DNA from: Pseudotabrizicola sp051200875
GTDB lineage: Bacteria > Pseudomonadota > Alphaproteobacteria > Rhodobacterales > Rhodobacteraceae
Assembly (NCBI RefSeq): GCF_051200875.1
Contig: NZ_CP195191.1
Location: 434,001 to 498,000 of the forward strand
Direction: 5' to 3'
DNA: 64,000 nt
This document shows positions 34,921 through 43,422 of this stretch, one piece after another. Positions within the stretch are counted from its first letter, which is position 1. Every line of letters starts with the position of its first letter. The notes under the pieces are model-generated. The model was not told the origin of the DNA and did not search any database. It was given only the letters and a program-made list of their open reading frames with translations. The translations under genes were made by a program, and so were the position numbers.

Positions 34921-36201
34921 TTAACGAAAGAGGGCAGGGAGCCACAGCGACAGCGCTGGAACGTAGGTGACTAGCATCAGCGTGGCAAAAGCGGCACCAT
35001 AGAACGGCCAGATCGTCCGAACGGCCTGCCATACAGAAATCTTACCGACTGCGCAGCCGACAAAGAGGACGGCACCAACCGGAGGCGTGCAAAGACCAAT
35101 CCCGAGGTTCAGGATCAAGATCACACCGAAATGGACTGGATCTACGCCAAAGGCTGCGGCGACAGGCAGGAAAATTGGCGTGGTGATCACGATCAGCGGT
35201 GACATGTCCATGAAGGTGCCAAGGATCAAAAGGATTACGTTGATCAGAAGCAGCACAACAATTGGATTGTCACTTACGCTTTGCATCACGTCAATCATTG
35301 CTGCGGGAACTTTCAGAAACGCGAGCAGCCATCCAAAAGCAGCCGCGCAACCGATGACCAACAGAACCATCGCTGTGGTGCGAACCGCTGCCTTGACCGC
35401 GCCGACAAACTCACCCCAGCGCATGGTGCGATATCCGATCACTGTCACGAGCAGGGCGTAGACGGCAGCGATGCAAGAGGATTCACTTGCCGTGAAAACG
35501 CCGGACCTGACGCCACCAAATATGATAGCGATCAACAGCAGGCCGGGTGTCGCGTTAATGAACAGGCGACCAAGCATAGACCAGCCTGGGAAGGGTTCGG
35601 TTGGATAACTACGCCGCTTGGCAACGAACCAGGCCGCAACAGACAGCGACAGGGCAAGGAGCAATCCCGGTAGAATGCCTGCTGTAAAGAGATCTGCAAT
35701 CGAAATGCGCCCACCCGCCGAGATTGAGTAAATGATCATGTTGTGCGACGGCGGGATCATCAGGGCGATGATGGAAGAAACGACCGTGACGTTGACCCCG
35801 TAGTCCACGTCATAGCCGCGCTCCTTCATCTGCGGGATCATCAATCCGCCAATGGCGGACGCGTCGGCAGCGGCTGATCCGGAAATCCCACCGAACAGGA
35901 CTGATGACGCGATGTTGACTTGGCCCAAACCCCCACGGAGGTGGCCGACGGCTGCTCCGGCAACGGCGATAAGTCGACGCGCGATGTCGCCTCGGACCAT
36001 GAGTTCACCGGCAAAGATAAAGAACGGAATGGCCATCAAGGCAAAGACTGAGACACCTGAGTTGAGGCGCTGAAAGACCACGACCGGGGGCAACTCAAGA
36101 TAAAGCACGGTGGCAAAAGAGGCGACACCCAAGCAAAAAGCGACCGGCGTCCCAATGGCGAGGAGAAGGGCAAATGTCCCGAAGAGAACCCAGAGTTCCA
36201 T
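34921..36201 (-). CDS. TRAP transporter large permease (DctM type)
   Basis: A 426-residue membrane protein with about 12 hydrophobic segments and the DctM signatures GGISGSAAADASAIGGLMIPQMKERGYD near residue 100 and GTFMDMSPLIVITTPIFLPVAAAFGVDPVHFGVI near residue 320. It forms the sodium-coupled channel of a TRAP system. The surrounding genes indicate uronates (glucuronate, galacturonate or their unsaturated forms) as the substrate. It begins 3 bp after the dctQ stop. Confidence 0.93.
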   Translation of the reverse strand: MELWVLFGTFALLLAIGTPVAFCLGVASFATVLYLELPPVVVFQRLNSGVSVFALMAIPFFIFAGELMVRGDIARRLIAVAGAAVGHLRGGLGQVNIASSVLFGGISGSAAADASAIGGLMIPQMKERGYDVDYGVNVTVVSSIIALMIPPSHNMIIYSISAGGRISIADLFTAGILPGLLLALSLSVAAWFVAKRRSYPTEPFPGWSMLGRLFINATPGLLLIAIIFGGVRSGVFTASESSCIAAVYALLVTVIGYRTMRWGEFVGAVKAAVRTTAMVLLVIGCAAAFGWLLAFLKVPAAMIDVMQSVSDNPIVVLLLINVILLILGTFMDMSPLIVITTPIFLPVAAAFGVDPVHFGVILILNLGIGLCTPPVGAVLFVGCAVGKISVWQAVRTIWPFYGAAFATLMLVTYVPALSLWLPALFR

Positions 36202-36204
36202 TTC

Positions 36205-36726
36205 TTATTCCTCGATCTCTGTTTCGCCGAAGCGGGCGGTTGGAAGTCCTGCTGCACGACGGGCCAGGCGCTCAAGCGAGAAAAGGACCATTAGTATGCC
36301 GCCGCCAACAAGAGGCATGAAATCGACCGCGCCGGTAATTCCGAGAGAGGGCAGTGTGATACCGTAGGCCGCGGCCATCAACTGCCAACCGAACCACACC
36401 ATCCCAAACCCAAAAGCTGCGACGACGAGATCAGAGATGCTGTAAAGCACGAGCTTTGCGCGTTCAGACAAGAGGTAAAGCAGAACATCGAAGGACAAAT
36501 GATAGCCTTCGCGAATGCCAACGGCTGCACCGAGAAAGATGAACCAACCCATCAAGATAACAGCGGCGGGCTCACTCCAGATAATCGAGTCGTTGAGGAC
36601 ATAACGAAAGAAGACCTGAGCCGTGATAATGGCGGTCATCGCTGTCAAACCTGCACCGGCAATCCAAAGTGCCGCTCGCGCAACGTGGTCCATCACCACT
36701 GCGACTTTCAGCATTCCACGTTCCAC
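36205..36726 (-). CDS. TRAP transporter small permease (DctQ type)
   Basis: A 173-residue protein with four hydrophobic segments, including IIWSEPAAVILMGWFIFLGAAVGIREGYHLSFD, the DctQ hallmark. It pairs with the large permease. The start is a GTG at 36726 with an AGGAGG site 5 bp upstream. An ATG at 36714 is the conventional alternative, and the open frame continues upstream to 36771. A strong hairpin separates it from dctP. Confidence 0.88.
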   Translation of the reverse strand: MERGMLKVAVVMDHVARAALWIAGAGLTAMTAIITAQVFFRYVLNDSIIWSEPAAVILMGWFIFLGAAVGIREGYHLSFDVLLYLLSERAKLVLYSISDLVVAAFGFGMVWFGWQLMAAAYGITLPSLGITGAVDFMPLVGGGILMVLFSLERLARRAAGLPTARFGETEIEE

Positions 36727-36792
36727 CCGGACCTCCTCGATCCTGAGGTTTGCTTGCACTCTATCAAGCAACTTGTTGAATTGAATTGGGTA

Positions 36793-36814
36793 ACCGGGGG
36801 CGCAAGCCCCCGGT
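36793..36814 (-). terminator. Intra-operon hairpin between dctP and dctQ
   Basis: A perfect 9-bp GC-rich stem (ACCGGGGGC against GCCCCCGGT, GCAA loop on the plus strand). On the minus strand it follows dctP without a T-run, typical of a message-stabilising or attenuating hairpin that lets the binding protein be made in excess over the permeases. Confidence 0.75.
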
Positions 36815-36826
36815 GTCCGGCGCCGT

Positions 36827-37810
36827 TTACTCGGTTGCCTGAATGCGTTCGACTAGGCTCTTCAGCTTAGGCGTGTTTGCATGCTTTTCGTACACAGGGA
36901 CCATCGCTTCGATGAAGGGAGTCTTGTCGATGTTGTCGATGATCTCCGCTCCCGCGGCACGGACCTTGGCTTCCGACTCTTTCTCACGAGCGGCCCAAAG
37001 TTCACGATTGACCGACACCGAGGCCGCTGCAGCGGCTTTGACGGCTGCCTGGTCTTCTGCACTCAGCTTGTCCCAAGAAGCTTTTGACATCACAAGAATT
37101 TCCGGAACGATTAGGTGCTGGTCCAGAGTGTAGTACCTGGCAACCTCGAAGTGGCCCGACGATTCATAGGACGGCCAGTTGTTTTCAGCGCCGTCAATAA
37201 CACCAGTCTGGATCGAGGAGTAAACCTCGCCATAAGGCATCGGTGTCGCGTTCGCGCCAAGCGCGCTCATCATGTCGACAAAGACGTCCGATTGCATAAC
37301 GCGGACCTTCATGCCCGACAGATCGGCCATGGAGGCAATCGGCTTTTGGCTGTTGTAGAACGAGCGCGATCCACCGTCATAATAGGCTAGGCCAACGAAG
37401 CCGTGGGGTTCAAAGGCAGCAAGGATTTCCTGTCCGACTTCACCATCCAGCACGCGGTGTGCGTGATCGGTGGAGCGGAAGATATAAGGCAGGGAAACCA
37501 CCTTTGTTTCTTCGATCTGGTTGTTGAACGGCCCCATCGAGACGCGGTTCAGGTCAATAACGCCGAACTTCGTCTGCTCAATCGTGTCTTTTTCTTCGCC
37601 AAGCTGGGCCGAATGGAACACTTCGATGCAGATGCGGCCGCCGGTGGCTGCCTTCAAGTTCTCGCCCATCACCTTGACGGCTTCGACAGTAGGATAACCG
37701 TCGGGGTGAGTGTCCGAAGATTTCAGTGTCACTTCGCATTCAGCGAATGCGGCAGTTGCCAAGGTAGAGCTGGCCAAAAGAATGGCAGCGGTCAGATTGA
37801 ATTTGGTCAT
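36827..37810 (-). CDS. TRAP transporter periplasmic binding protein (DctP type)
   Basis: A 327-residue secreted protein; the signal peptide ends near ATAAFAECEV. The DctP core is clear: SAQLGEEKDTIEQTKFGVIDLNRVS, YYDGGSRSFYNSQKPIASMADLSGMKVRV, then ALGANATPMPYGEVYSSIQTGVIDGAENNW with the substrate-binding arginine region before it. The family-level ligand is a carboxylate; uronate is inferred from neighbours. It lies between uxaC and dctQ. Confidence 0.93.
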   Translation of the reverse strand: MTKFNLTAAILLASSTLATAAFAECEVTLKSSDTHPDGYPTVEAVKVMGENLKAATGGRICIEVFHSAQLGEEKDTIEQTKFGVIDLNRVSMGPFNNQIEETKVVSLPYIFRSTDHAHRVLDGEVGQEILAAFEPHGFVGLAYYDGGSRSFYNSQKPIASMADLSGMKVRVMQSDVFVDMMSALGANATPMPYGEVYSSIQTGVIDGAENNWPSYESSGHFEVARYYTLDQHLIVPEILVMSKASWDKLSAEDQAAVKAAAAASVSVNRELWAAREKESEAKVRAAGAEIIDNIDKTPFIEAMVPVYEKHANTPKLKSLVERIQATE

Positions 37811-37836
37811 TTACTTCCTCCCGTTAAATTTGGCTG

Positions 37837-39243
37837 TCAAAGCCGGTAGGCTAGTTTTGCAAGCCGATATGCAAGGTCGTGGGCGACCTCGTATGCTTCA
37901 TCCTCGGCAAGGCGTCCGGACTGGACCAGCGTAGCGAGGTAGGCGCAATCCACCCGGCGCGCGACGTCATGGCGCGCGGGGATCGACAAATAGGCGCGGG
38001 TGTCGTCGTTGAAGCCGACCGTGTTATAGAAACCTGCTGTTTCCGTAGTCGCCTCGCGAAAACGGCGCATACCTTCAGCAGAGTCGTGGAACCACCACGC
38101 CGGACCAAGCTTGAGGGCGGGGTAGACGCCAGCAAGTGGTGCCAGTTCGCGCGCATAACTGGTTTCATCTAGCGTGAAGAGGATGACCGTCAGCCGAGGA
38201 TCCATGCCGACGGCGTTCAGCAAGGGGCGAAGAGCCGCAACGTAATCGGTGCGCCCCGGTATATCAAAACCCTTATCCCTGCCAAACATGGACATCACGC
38301 CGCCGGAATGGTTGCGTCGCGATCCGGGGTGGATTTGCAGAACCAGACCGTCGTCCAGGCTCATACGCGCCATTTCTGTCAGCATCTGCCCACGGAACGC
38401 ATCCGCTTCATCTGCTGAAGCCGCGCCGCTCAGCACTTTCTCAAAAAGTGCGGCCGCTTGGTCTTGGGACAAATCTTCGGTGCGGGCAGTCGCGTGTCCA
38501 TGGTCGGATGAAGTGCAGCCAAGCTGGATGAACGCCTCCCGACGTTTGCGATGTGCAGACAAATAGCCAGCCCAAGTCGCGGTGTCCTCTCCTGTCAATT
38601 CTCCCAGTCGCGCGATATTCTGAGAAAATCCTGCAAAATCTGGATCGACAACGGCGTCGGGGCGATAGGCAGGAACCACCCGGCCTTGCCAACCGCTTTC
38701 ACGGATCATCTTGTGCCATGAAAGGTCGTCCAAAGCGCTATCAGTCGTTGAGATGACCTCGATGTTGAAACGTTCGAACAAGGCGCGAGGACGAAATGCT
38801 GGCGTTTTCAGAGCGGCGTCGATGCGGTCATAGTAGTCATCCGCCGTTGCAGCGGACAGGCGCTGGTCGAAGCCGAAAACCGTTTCGAAAGCATGGTCCA
38901 GCCAAAGTCGAGACGGGGTGCCACGAAAGAGATGATAGTTCTGCGCAAACAAACGCCAGATCTTGCGCCCGTCAGTCTCGGTTGGGCCGCCATCGACCCG
39001 GGGCACGCCAAGATCTGTTAAGGCAATGCCCTGAGAACAAAGCATGCGAAAGACGTAATGATCTGGGGTTACGAAAAGCTGGGCAGGATCGGGGAATGCC
39101 TCATCTGTCGCGTACCATTTTGGGTTGGTATGGCCGTGGGGACTAATGATCGGCAGTGTCGCGACCGTATCGTAAAGGGCCCGAGCCAAACCGCGAGCGG
39201 ATGATTCCAAGGGCAGTAAACGATCAGGATTCAGCAGCGACAC
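37837..39243 (-). CDS. uxaC: Uronate isomerase
   Basis: A 468-residue amidohydrolase-superfamily isomerase converting D-glucuronate to D-fructuronate and D-galacturonate to D-tagaturonate. The metal motif HGHTNPKW, PDHYVFRMLCSQGI and GFNDDTRAYLSIPARHDVARR are characteristic. The start is uncertain: a GTG at 39243 has an AGGGGAG site and matches the family start (SLLNPDRLLPLE), whereas the ATG at 39273 lacks a ribosome site. It is the first gene of the uronate operon. Confidence 0.92.
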   Translation of the reverse strand: MSLLNPDRLLPLESSARGLARALYDTVATLPIISPHGHTNPKWYATDEAFPDPAQLFVTPDHYVFRMLCSQGIALTDLGVPRVDGGPTETDGRKIWRLFAQNYHLFRGTPSRLWLDHAFETVFGFDQRLSAATADDYYDRIDAALKTPAFRPRALFERFNIEVISTTDSALDDLSWHKMIRESGWQGRVVPAYRPDAVVDPDFAGFSQNIARLGELTGEDTATWAGYLSAHRKRREAFIQLGCTSSDHGHATARTEDLSQDQAAALFEKVLSGAASADEADAFRGQMLTEMARMSLDDGLVLQIHPGSRRNHSGGVMSMFGRDKGFDIPGRTDYVAALRPLLNAVGMDPRLTVILFTLDETSYARELAPLAGVYPALKLGPAWWFHDSAEGMRRFREATTETAGFYNTVGFNDDTRAYLSIPARHDVARRVDCAYLATLVQSGRLAEDEAYEVAHDLAYRLAKLAYRL

Positions 39244-39296
39244 TTGATATTTTCTCCCCTTTGTCGCTTTCATGAGAAAGAAAGCTTTTTAATCGT

Positions 39297-39316
39297 CTAG
39301 CAAACTAATATGCTAG
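39297..39316 (+). promoter_or_regulatory. Candidate GntR operator between uxaC and gntR
   Basis: A 6-bp inverted repeat CTAGCA-N8-TGCTAG lies in the 101-bp divergent gap, 29 bp before the regulator's ATG. Position and symmetry make it the best candidate site for the adjacent FCD-type GntR repressor to control both operons. Confidence 0.5.
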
Positions 39317-39344
39317 CTTGGAAGACCTGTCAACGGAGGGTCAA

Positions 39345-40052
39345 ATGACCAATGCCGCGCTGAAGAAAGCGCTTGAGCCGATCTCACGCCCGTCGGTGAC
39401 GGATGCCATCTTTGAAGAACTGCATCGGCAGATCGTCGGGATGGAATTGCCACCAGGTACGCGAATGTCAGAAGCGGATGTCGCGGAGATCATGGGCGTA
39501 TCGCGCCAACCGGTTAGAGACGCCTTCTACCGATTGTCTGTCTTAGGGTTCCTAACAATTCGCCCGCAACGCGCGACCGTGGTGGCCGCAATCTCCGAAA
39601 AGGCAGTCATGCAAGCTCGGTTCATTCGATCGGCGATCGAGGCGGAAACAGTAAGAGTCGCCTGTGAGCAATTGACCGACGCTGATATGCGCGCTTTGGA
39701 TCAGGTCTTGGAAGACCAAAGGGAAGCCGTGGCAGATCGTGATGCACCGCGTTTTCACGAGTTGGATGACCGGTTCCATCGTGAGATTTGCGAAAGATCC
39801 GGGCACGGTTATGCTTGGGAGATCATCCGCGAGAACAAGTCCCATATGGATCGTGTGCGGATGCTGTCATTGTCGTTCGCTTCTGGTGACGCCTTTGGGG
39901 ATCACCTGAAAGTCATGGCAGCCATCAAAGCGCGCGATCCAGCGCGGGCGATGGCCGAGATGCATGAGCATTTGGTCCGGATCAAGACGCAGATCCGAAG
40001 GATTCGCGCCGAGCATGAGCAGTACTTTGAGGGTGAGCCATTCAATGACTAA
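39345..40052 (+). CDS. GntR-family regulator, FCD subfamily
   Basis: A 235-residue repressor-type regulator. The winged helix is at residues 15-80 (VTDAIFEELHRQIVGMELPPGTRMSEADVAEIMGVSRQPVRDAFYRL). The helical FCD domain has the metal-binding pattern of D...RFHREI...H...H (DDRFHREICERSGH and the later EMHEHLVRIKTQ). Divergent from uxaC and coupled to kdgK, it should sense a uronate or KDG and control the whole cluster. ATG at 39345 has an ACGGAGG site. Confidence 0.9.
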   Translation: MTNAALKKALEPISRPSVTDAIFEELHRQIVGMELPPGTRMSEADVAEIMGVSRQPVRDAFYRLSVLGFLTIRPQRATVVAAISEKAVMQARFIRSAIEAETVRVACEQLTDADMRALDQVLEDQREAVADRDAPRFHELDDRFHREICERSGHGYAWEIIRENKSHMDRVRMLSLSFASGDAFGDHLKVMAAIKARDPARAMAEMHEHLVRIKTQIRRIRAEHEQYFEGEPFND

Positions 40053-40938
40053 GCGGTTTCTGGCGATCGGTGAATGTATGGTCGAGTTGGCACCGCAAGA
40101 TGGTGGACTTTATGCGGTTGGCTTTGCGGGAGATACGTTCAATACGGCGTGGTATGCGCGGCAGGTCTTGGGAACCGGGTGGGACGTCCAGTACTTCACG
40201 GCTGTCGGGATGGATGACGCGTCTGACAGAATGATCCGCTTTATGAAGGACGCCGGAATAGGCACAGAGCAGATCCTGCGCCGAAAGGACAGGACTGTCG
40301 GGCTTTACATGATCACATTAAAGGGGGCAGAGCGCAGCTTTAGCTATTGGCGTTCCACCTCAGCCGCTAAGACATTGGCCGACGACACTGACTATCTGGA
40401 TCAGGCGTTGTCCGGGGTTGAGCTGGCTTACTTCTCTGGCATCACTCTGGCGATCCTGGACGTGAAAGGGCGGCAGACGCTATTGCAGGCTCTATCGCGG
40501 GTTAGATCAAAAGGGACCAAAGTCGCATTTGATCCCAATTTGCGTCCCCGTTTGTGGGCCTCAATAGAAGAAATGTGCGACAGCGTGACGGCAGCCTCAG
40601 CCATTGCTGATATCGTGCTGCCATCCCATGAAGATGAAGCAACCTTTTTCGGAGACAAGGATTCCGAAGCGACAGCCCTTCGATATCTTACCGCGGGCTC
40701 GAAAGTGGTCGTCGTTAAGGATGGTCCTGGGGAAATCTTGTTCGCGCGTGCAGGTGACAGGTATCGTTTCAAGCCGCCCGTTGCCGAGGCGGTGGTTGAT
40801 ACCACAGCCGCAGGCGACAGTTTCAATGCGGGATTTTTGGCGTCGTTTCTTGATGGCTGCACTGAGATTGAATCGATGGCAGCAGGGGCAAAACTTGCTG
40901 CTAAAGTGATCTCCGCAAGAGGCGCCCTGGTTGTCTAG
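40045..40938 (+). CDS. kdgK: 2-keto-3-deoxygluconate kinase (PfkB family)
   Basis: A 297-residue ribokinase-family sugar kinase that phosphorylates KDG to KDPG for Entner-Doudoroff cleavage. It starts RFLAIGECMVELAP and has the signature DTTAAGDSFNAGFLASFL with the catalytic aspartate. The substrate is inferred from context, since UxuA and KduD both deliver KDG. ATG at 40045 overlaps the gntR stop by 8 bp. The aldolase is not in this window. Confidence 0.92.
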   Translation: MTKRFLAIGECMVELAPQDGGLYAVGFAGDTFNTAWYARQVLGTGWDVQYFTAVGMDDASDRMIRFMKDAGIGTEQILRRKDRTVGLYMITLKGAERSFSYWRSTSAAKTLADDTDYLDQALSGVELAYFSGITLAILDVKGRQTLLQALSRVRSKGTKVAFDPNLRPRLWASIEEMCDSVTAASAIADIVLPSHEDEATFFGDKDSEATALRYLTAGSKVVVVKDGPGEILFARAGDRYRFKPPVAEAVVDTTAAGDSFNAGFLASFLDGCTEIESMAAGAKLAAKVISARGALVV

Positions 40939-41039
40939 CGTCGATAACTCTTCTCTCCTGACAAGTTTGTGATCGAAGTGATCCAACTAGCGATCTCCCG
41001 CGAACCACCTCCCGGTAATCGCAAAACAGGGAGATGCGC

Positions 41040-41171
41040 ATGTTCAGGGGACTCACACGAACGCTTGTTATTGTGACGGCAGCAATGGTTGTGTTGCCAG
41101 CGGCCGTTCTGGCGGTTTCGGGTGGCTCGGAATGGATGGACAAGTTCGGAATGATGAATCCGTTCTTCTGA
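41040..41171 (+). CDS. Small membrane or secreted peptide of 43 residues
   Basis: A short frame with a good AGGGAG site 6 bp before the ATG. The peptide has a positive N-terminus and one hydrophobic segment (LVIVTAAMVVLPAAVLAV, about residues 9-26), then a short polar tail ending NPFF. It is followed by an excellent terminator, which argues for a real transcript. It could be a single-pass membrane peptide or one cleaved by signal peptidase after an Ala. An ATG two codons upstream is too close to the ribosome site. No family recognised. Confidence 0.55.
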   Translation: MFRGLTRTLVIVTAAMVVLPAAVLAVSGGSEWMDKFGMMNPFF

Positions 41172-41189
41172 GAAACAATACACGAAAGC

Positions 41190-41220
41190 AAAGGGCTGGG
41201 AATTTCCCGGCCCTTTCTTT
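41190..41220 (+). terminator. Rho-independent terminator, probably bidirectional
   Basis: AAAGGGCTGGGAA pairs with TTCCCGGCCCTTT (one G-T pair) and is followed by CTTTGTCTT. It lies between the small peptide and the convergent transaminase and can serve both strands because of the A-run before and T-run after. Confidence 0.88.
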
Positions 41221-41223
41221 GTC

Positions 41224-42549
41224 TTAGTCCAACTTCTTCAAGACGTCTGTCAAAGTGCCAATCAATGTGTCGATCTGGTCCTTTGTGATGATAAGCGGCG
41301 GAGACATGGCGATGATATCGCCAGTCGTGCGGATCAGGATGTTCTTGTCAAAAGCGGCAAGGAAAGCGCTGAAGGCACGCTTTGTCGGCTCGCCCGCGAT
41401 TGGGTCAAGCTCGACGGCCCCGATCAGGCCCAAGTTTCTAACGTCAATCACATGCGGCAAACCACGAAGTGAGTGAAGTGCATCTTCCCAATATTTTGAG
41501 TTTTCGGCGCAACGCTCGAACAGACCTTCTTCTTTGTAGGTTTCAAGTGTTGCGATGCCTGCGGCACTGGCGATCGGGTTGCCGGAATAAGTGTAGCCGT
41601 GGAACAACTCGATCACATGTTCCGGCCCGTTCATGAAGGCGTTGTGAACCTCGGCAGTCGTCAACACGGCGCCCATCGGAATGACACCGTTCGTCAAGCC
41701 TTTGGCGGTGGTCATCATGTCTGGCAGAACGTCAAAATATTGCGCCGCAAAGGGAGCGCCAAGGCGGCCGAATCCGGTGATCACCTCATCAAAGATCAAT
41801 AGGATGCCGTGCTTTTTGGTAATCTCGCGAAGGCGTTGCAGATAGCCCTTCGGTGGGATCAAGACCCCCGTCGACCCTGCGACAGGTTCTACGATCACGG
41901 CTGCAACGGTTTCGGCCCCGTGTAGCGCTACAATCCGCTCTAACTCGTCTGCAAGGTTCGCCCCATGTTCTGGGACGCCGCGTGAGAACGCGTTCTGACC
42001 CGGTAGATGGGTGTGCGGCAAGTGATCTACGCCAGTTAGCAGGCTTCCAAACATGCGCCGATTGTTTACGATCCCACCGACCGAAATGCCACCGAAGTTC
42101 ACACCATGATAGCCGCGCTCACGCCCAATCAGGCGGGTGCGGGTCGGTTCACCCTTTGCACGATGGTAGGCAATCGCCAGCTTCAAAGCGGTTTCTACGC
42201 TTTCAGAGCCCGAGTTTGTGTAAAACACATGCTCGATCCCCTTTGGCGCGATCTCGATGATACGGTTTGCCAATTCAAAGGCTGCGGGATGTCCCATCTG
42301 GAAGGCTGGGGCATAGTCCAGTTCCGCAGCTTGTTTCTGGATTGCTTCGGTAATTTTGGGGCGACAATGGCCTGCATTACAGCACCAAAGGCCGGCGGTT
42401 CCATCCAGCACCTGACGGCCGTCAGACGTGGTGTAGTGCATATCCTTTGCCGCGACGAACATGCGCGGGGCTTTCTTGAATTGCCGATTTGCAGTGAAAG
42501 GCATCCAGAAGGCGTTCAAGTCGTTTGGGGTGTTGCGGTCCAGCGCCAT
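41224..42549 (-). CDS. Class III omega-aminotransferase, beta-alanine:pyruvate type
   Basis: A 441-residue PLP enzyme. NDLNAFWMPFTANRQFKKAPRMFV is the typical start of beta-alanine:pyruvate transaminases. The cofactor sites are visible: FYTNSGSESVETALKLA, the aspartate in LLIFDEVITGFGRLG and the Schiff-base lysine in TTAKGLTNGVIPMGAV. It would move the amino group of beta-alanine or another omega-amino acid to pyruvate. Divergent linkage to a RutR-like regulator supports a role in pyrimidine-derived beta-alanine catabolism. Confidence 0.9.
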   Translation of the reverse strand: MALDRNTPNDLNAFWMPFTANRQFKKAPRMFVAAKDMHYTTSDGRQVLDGTAGLWCCNAGHCRPKITEAIQKQAAELDYAPAFQMGHPAAFELANRIIEIAPKGIEHVFYTNSGSESVETALKLAIAYHRAKGEPTRTRLIGRERGYHGVNFGGISVGGIVNNRRMFGSLLTGVDHLPHTHLPGQNAFSRGVPEHGANLADELERIVALHGAETVAAVIVEPVAGSTGVLIPPKGYLQRLREITKKHGILLIFDEVITGFGRLGAPFAAQYFDVLPDMMTTAKGLTNGVIPMGAVLTTAEVHNAFMNGPEHVIELFHGYTYSGNPIASAAGIATLETYKEEGLFERCAENSKYWEDALHSLRGLPHVIDVRNLGLIGAVELDPIAGEPTKRAFSAFLAAFDKNILIRTTGDIIAMSPPLIITKDQIDTLIGTLTDVLKKLD

Positions 42550-42605
42550 GGCGGGGATCCTTGTTGAAAATGCGCCACGATTTTAGTCGAAGCGCGTTTG
42601 GGGTT

Positions 42606-42621
42606 TTGACCAGTTGGTCCG
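42606..42621 (+). promoter_or_regulatory. RutR-box-like operator
   Basis: TTGACCAGTTGGTCCG lies between the divergent transaminase and TetR genes. The E. coli RutR consensus as I recall it is TTGACCA-N2-TGGTCAA; this site matches 12 of 14 fixed positions, with only the last two differing. Together with the RutR-like protein encoded next door this is a strong candidate operator. Confidence 0.72.
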
Positions 42622-42744
42622 ACGTTGCTATCACCGCGCGACTTGCAGTCAAGGCCCCCAATAGGGCTGCGGCCGACGGCGCCCTGGGGTTGCAGGGGCG
42701 TACTATCTGGGCGACCGTGGTGTTGCATAGGACAAAGGACCGAC

Positions 42745-43350
42745 ATGCCTAGACCAAAGACCCGCATTCAGCAGAAGAACTCTGAAACGATCCTTGAAGC
42801 CGCACTTGAAGTGTTTTCGGCGCACGGGTTTCGCGGAGCTACTCTTGATCAAATTGCTGAGGTCGCTGGGCTTTCGAAGCCGAACCTACTTTACTACTTC
42901 CCATCGAAAGAGGCGATCCACAGTGCCCTGCTTTCTGAATTGCTTGACACATGGCTTGATCCGCTAAAGGCAATGGACCCAAGCGGTGAGCCGTTGGACG
43001 AGATCATGGCTTATGTCCAACGTAAGTTGGATTTGTCCCGCGATTTCCCGCGCGAAAGCCGCCTTTTTGCCAATGAGATTTTGCAGGGTGCACCTCGCAT
43101 TCAGGCGTCGATTGAAGGAGAGCTAAAAGATCTGGTCGATCAGAAAGCCGACGTCCTTCGGCAGTGGATGGATGAGGGGAAGATCGCGCGGGTCGAACCG
43201 GTTCATCTGATCTTTTCCATCTGGGCTCTGACGCAGCACTATGCGGATTTCGACACTCAGGTTCGTGCCGTTTTGGGGCAGGGCCACGATCCCTTTGCAG
43301 AAGCCGGGGACTTTCTCGAAACCCTGTATCTAAAGCTTTTACGTCCATGA
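42745..43350 (+). CDS. TetR-family regulator, RutR-like
   Basis: A 201-residue TetR regulator. The DNA-binding region FSAHGFRGATLDQIAEVAGLSKPNLLYYFPSKEAI and the core LDTWLDPLKAM, RKLDLSRDFPRESRLFANEILQGAP and HLIFSIWALTQHYADF follow E. coli RutR closely. RutR senses uracil and thymine. Here it is divergent from an omega-transaminase with a RutR-box-like site between them. ATG at 42745 has an AAGGA site; the upstream part of the open frame is not coding-like. Confidence 0.88.
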   Translation: MPRPKTRIQQKNSETILEAALEVFSAHGFRGATLDQIAEVAGLSKPNLLYYFPSKEAIHSALLSELLDTWLDPLKAMDPSGEPLDEIMAYVQRKLDLSRDFPRESRLFANEILQGAPRIQASIEGELKDLVDQKADVLRQWMDEGKIARVEPVHLIFSIWALTQHYADFDTQVRAVLGQGHDPFAEAGDFLETLYLKLLRP

Positions 43351-43358
43351 CGAAGGGC

Positions 43359-43375
43359 TTTACAGAGATTGTAAA
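43359..43375 (+). promoter_or_regulatory. Palindrome upstream of the XRE regulator gene
   Basis: A perfect inverted repeat TTTACA-N5-TGTAAA lies 47 bp before the XRE gene, where an autoregulatory operator would be expected. The role is inferred. Confidence 0.45.
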
Positions 43376-43422
43376 ATTTTCTGCCGCATGTCACTTTTCC
43401 CGAATAGTTCTGGAAAGACGAT

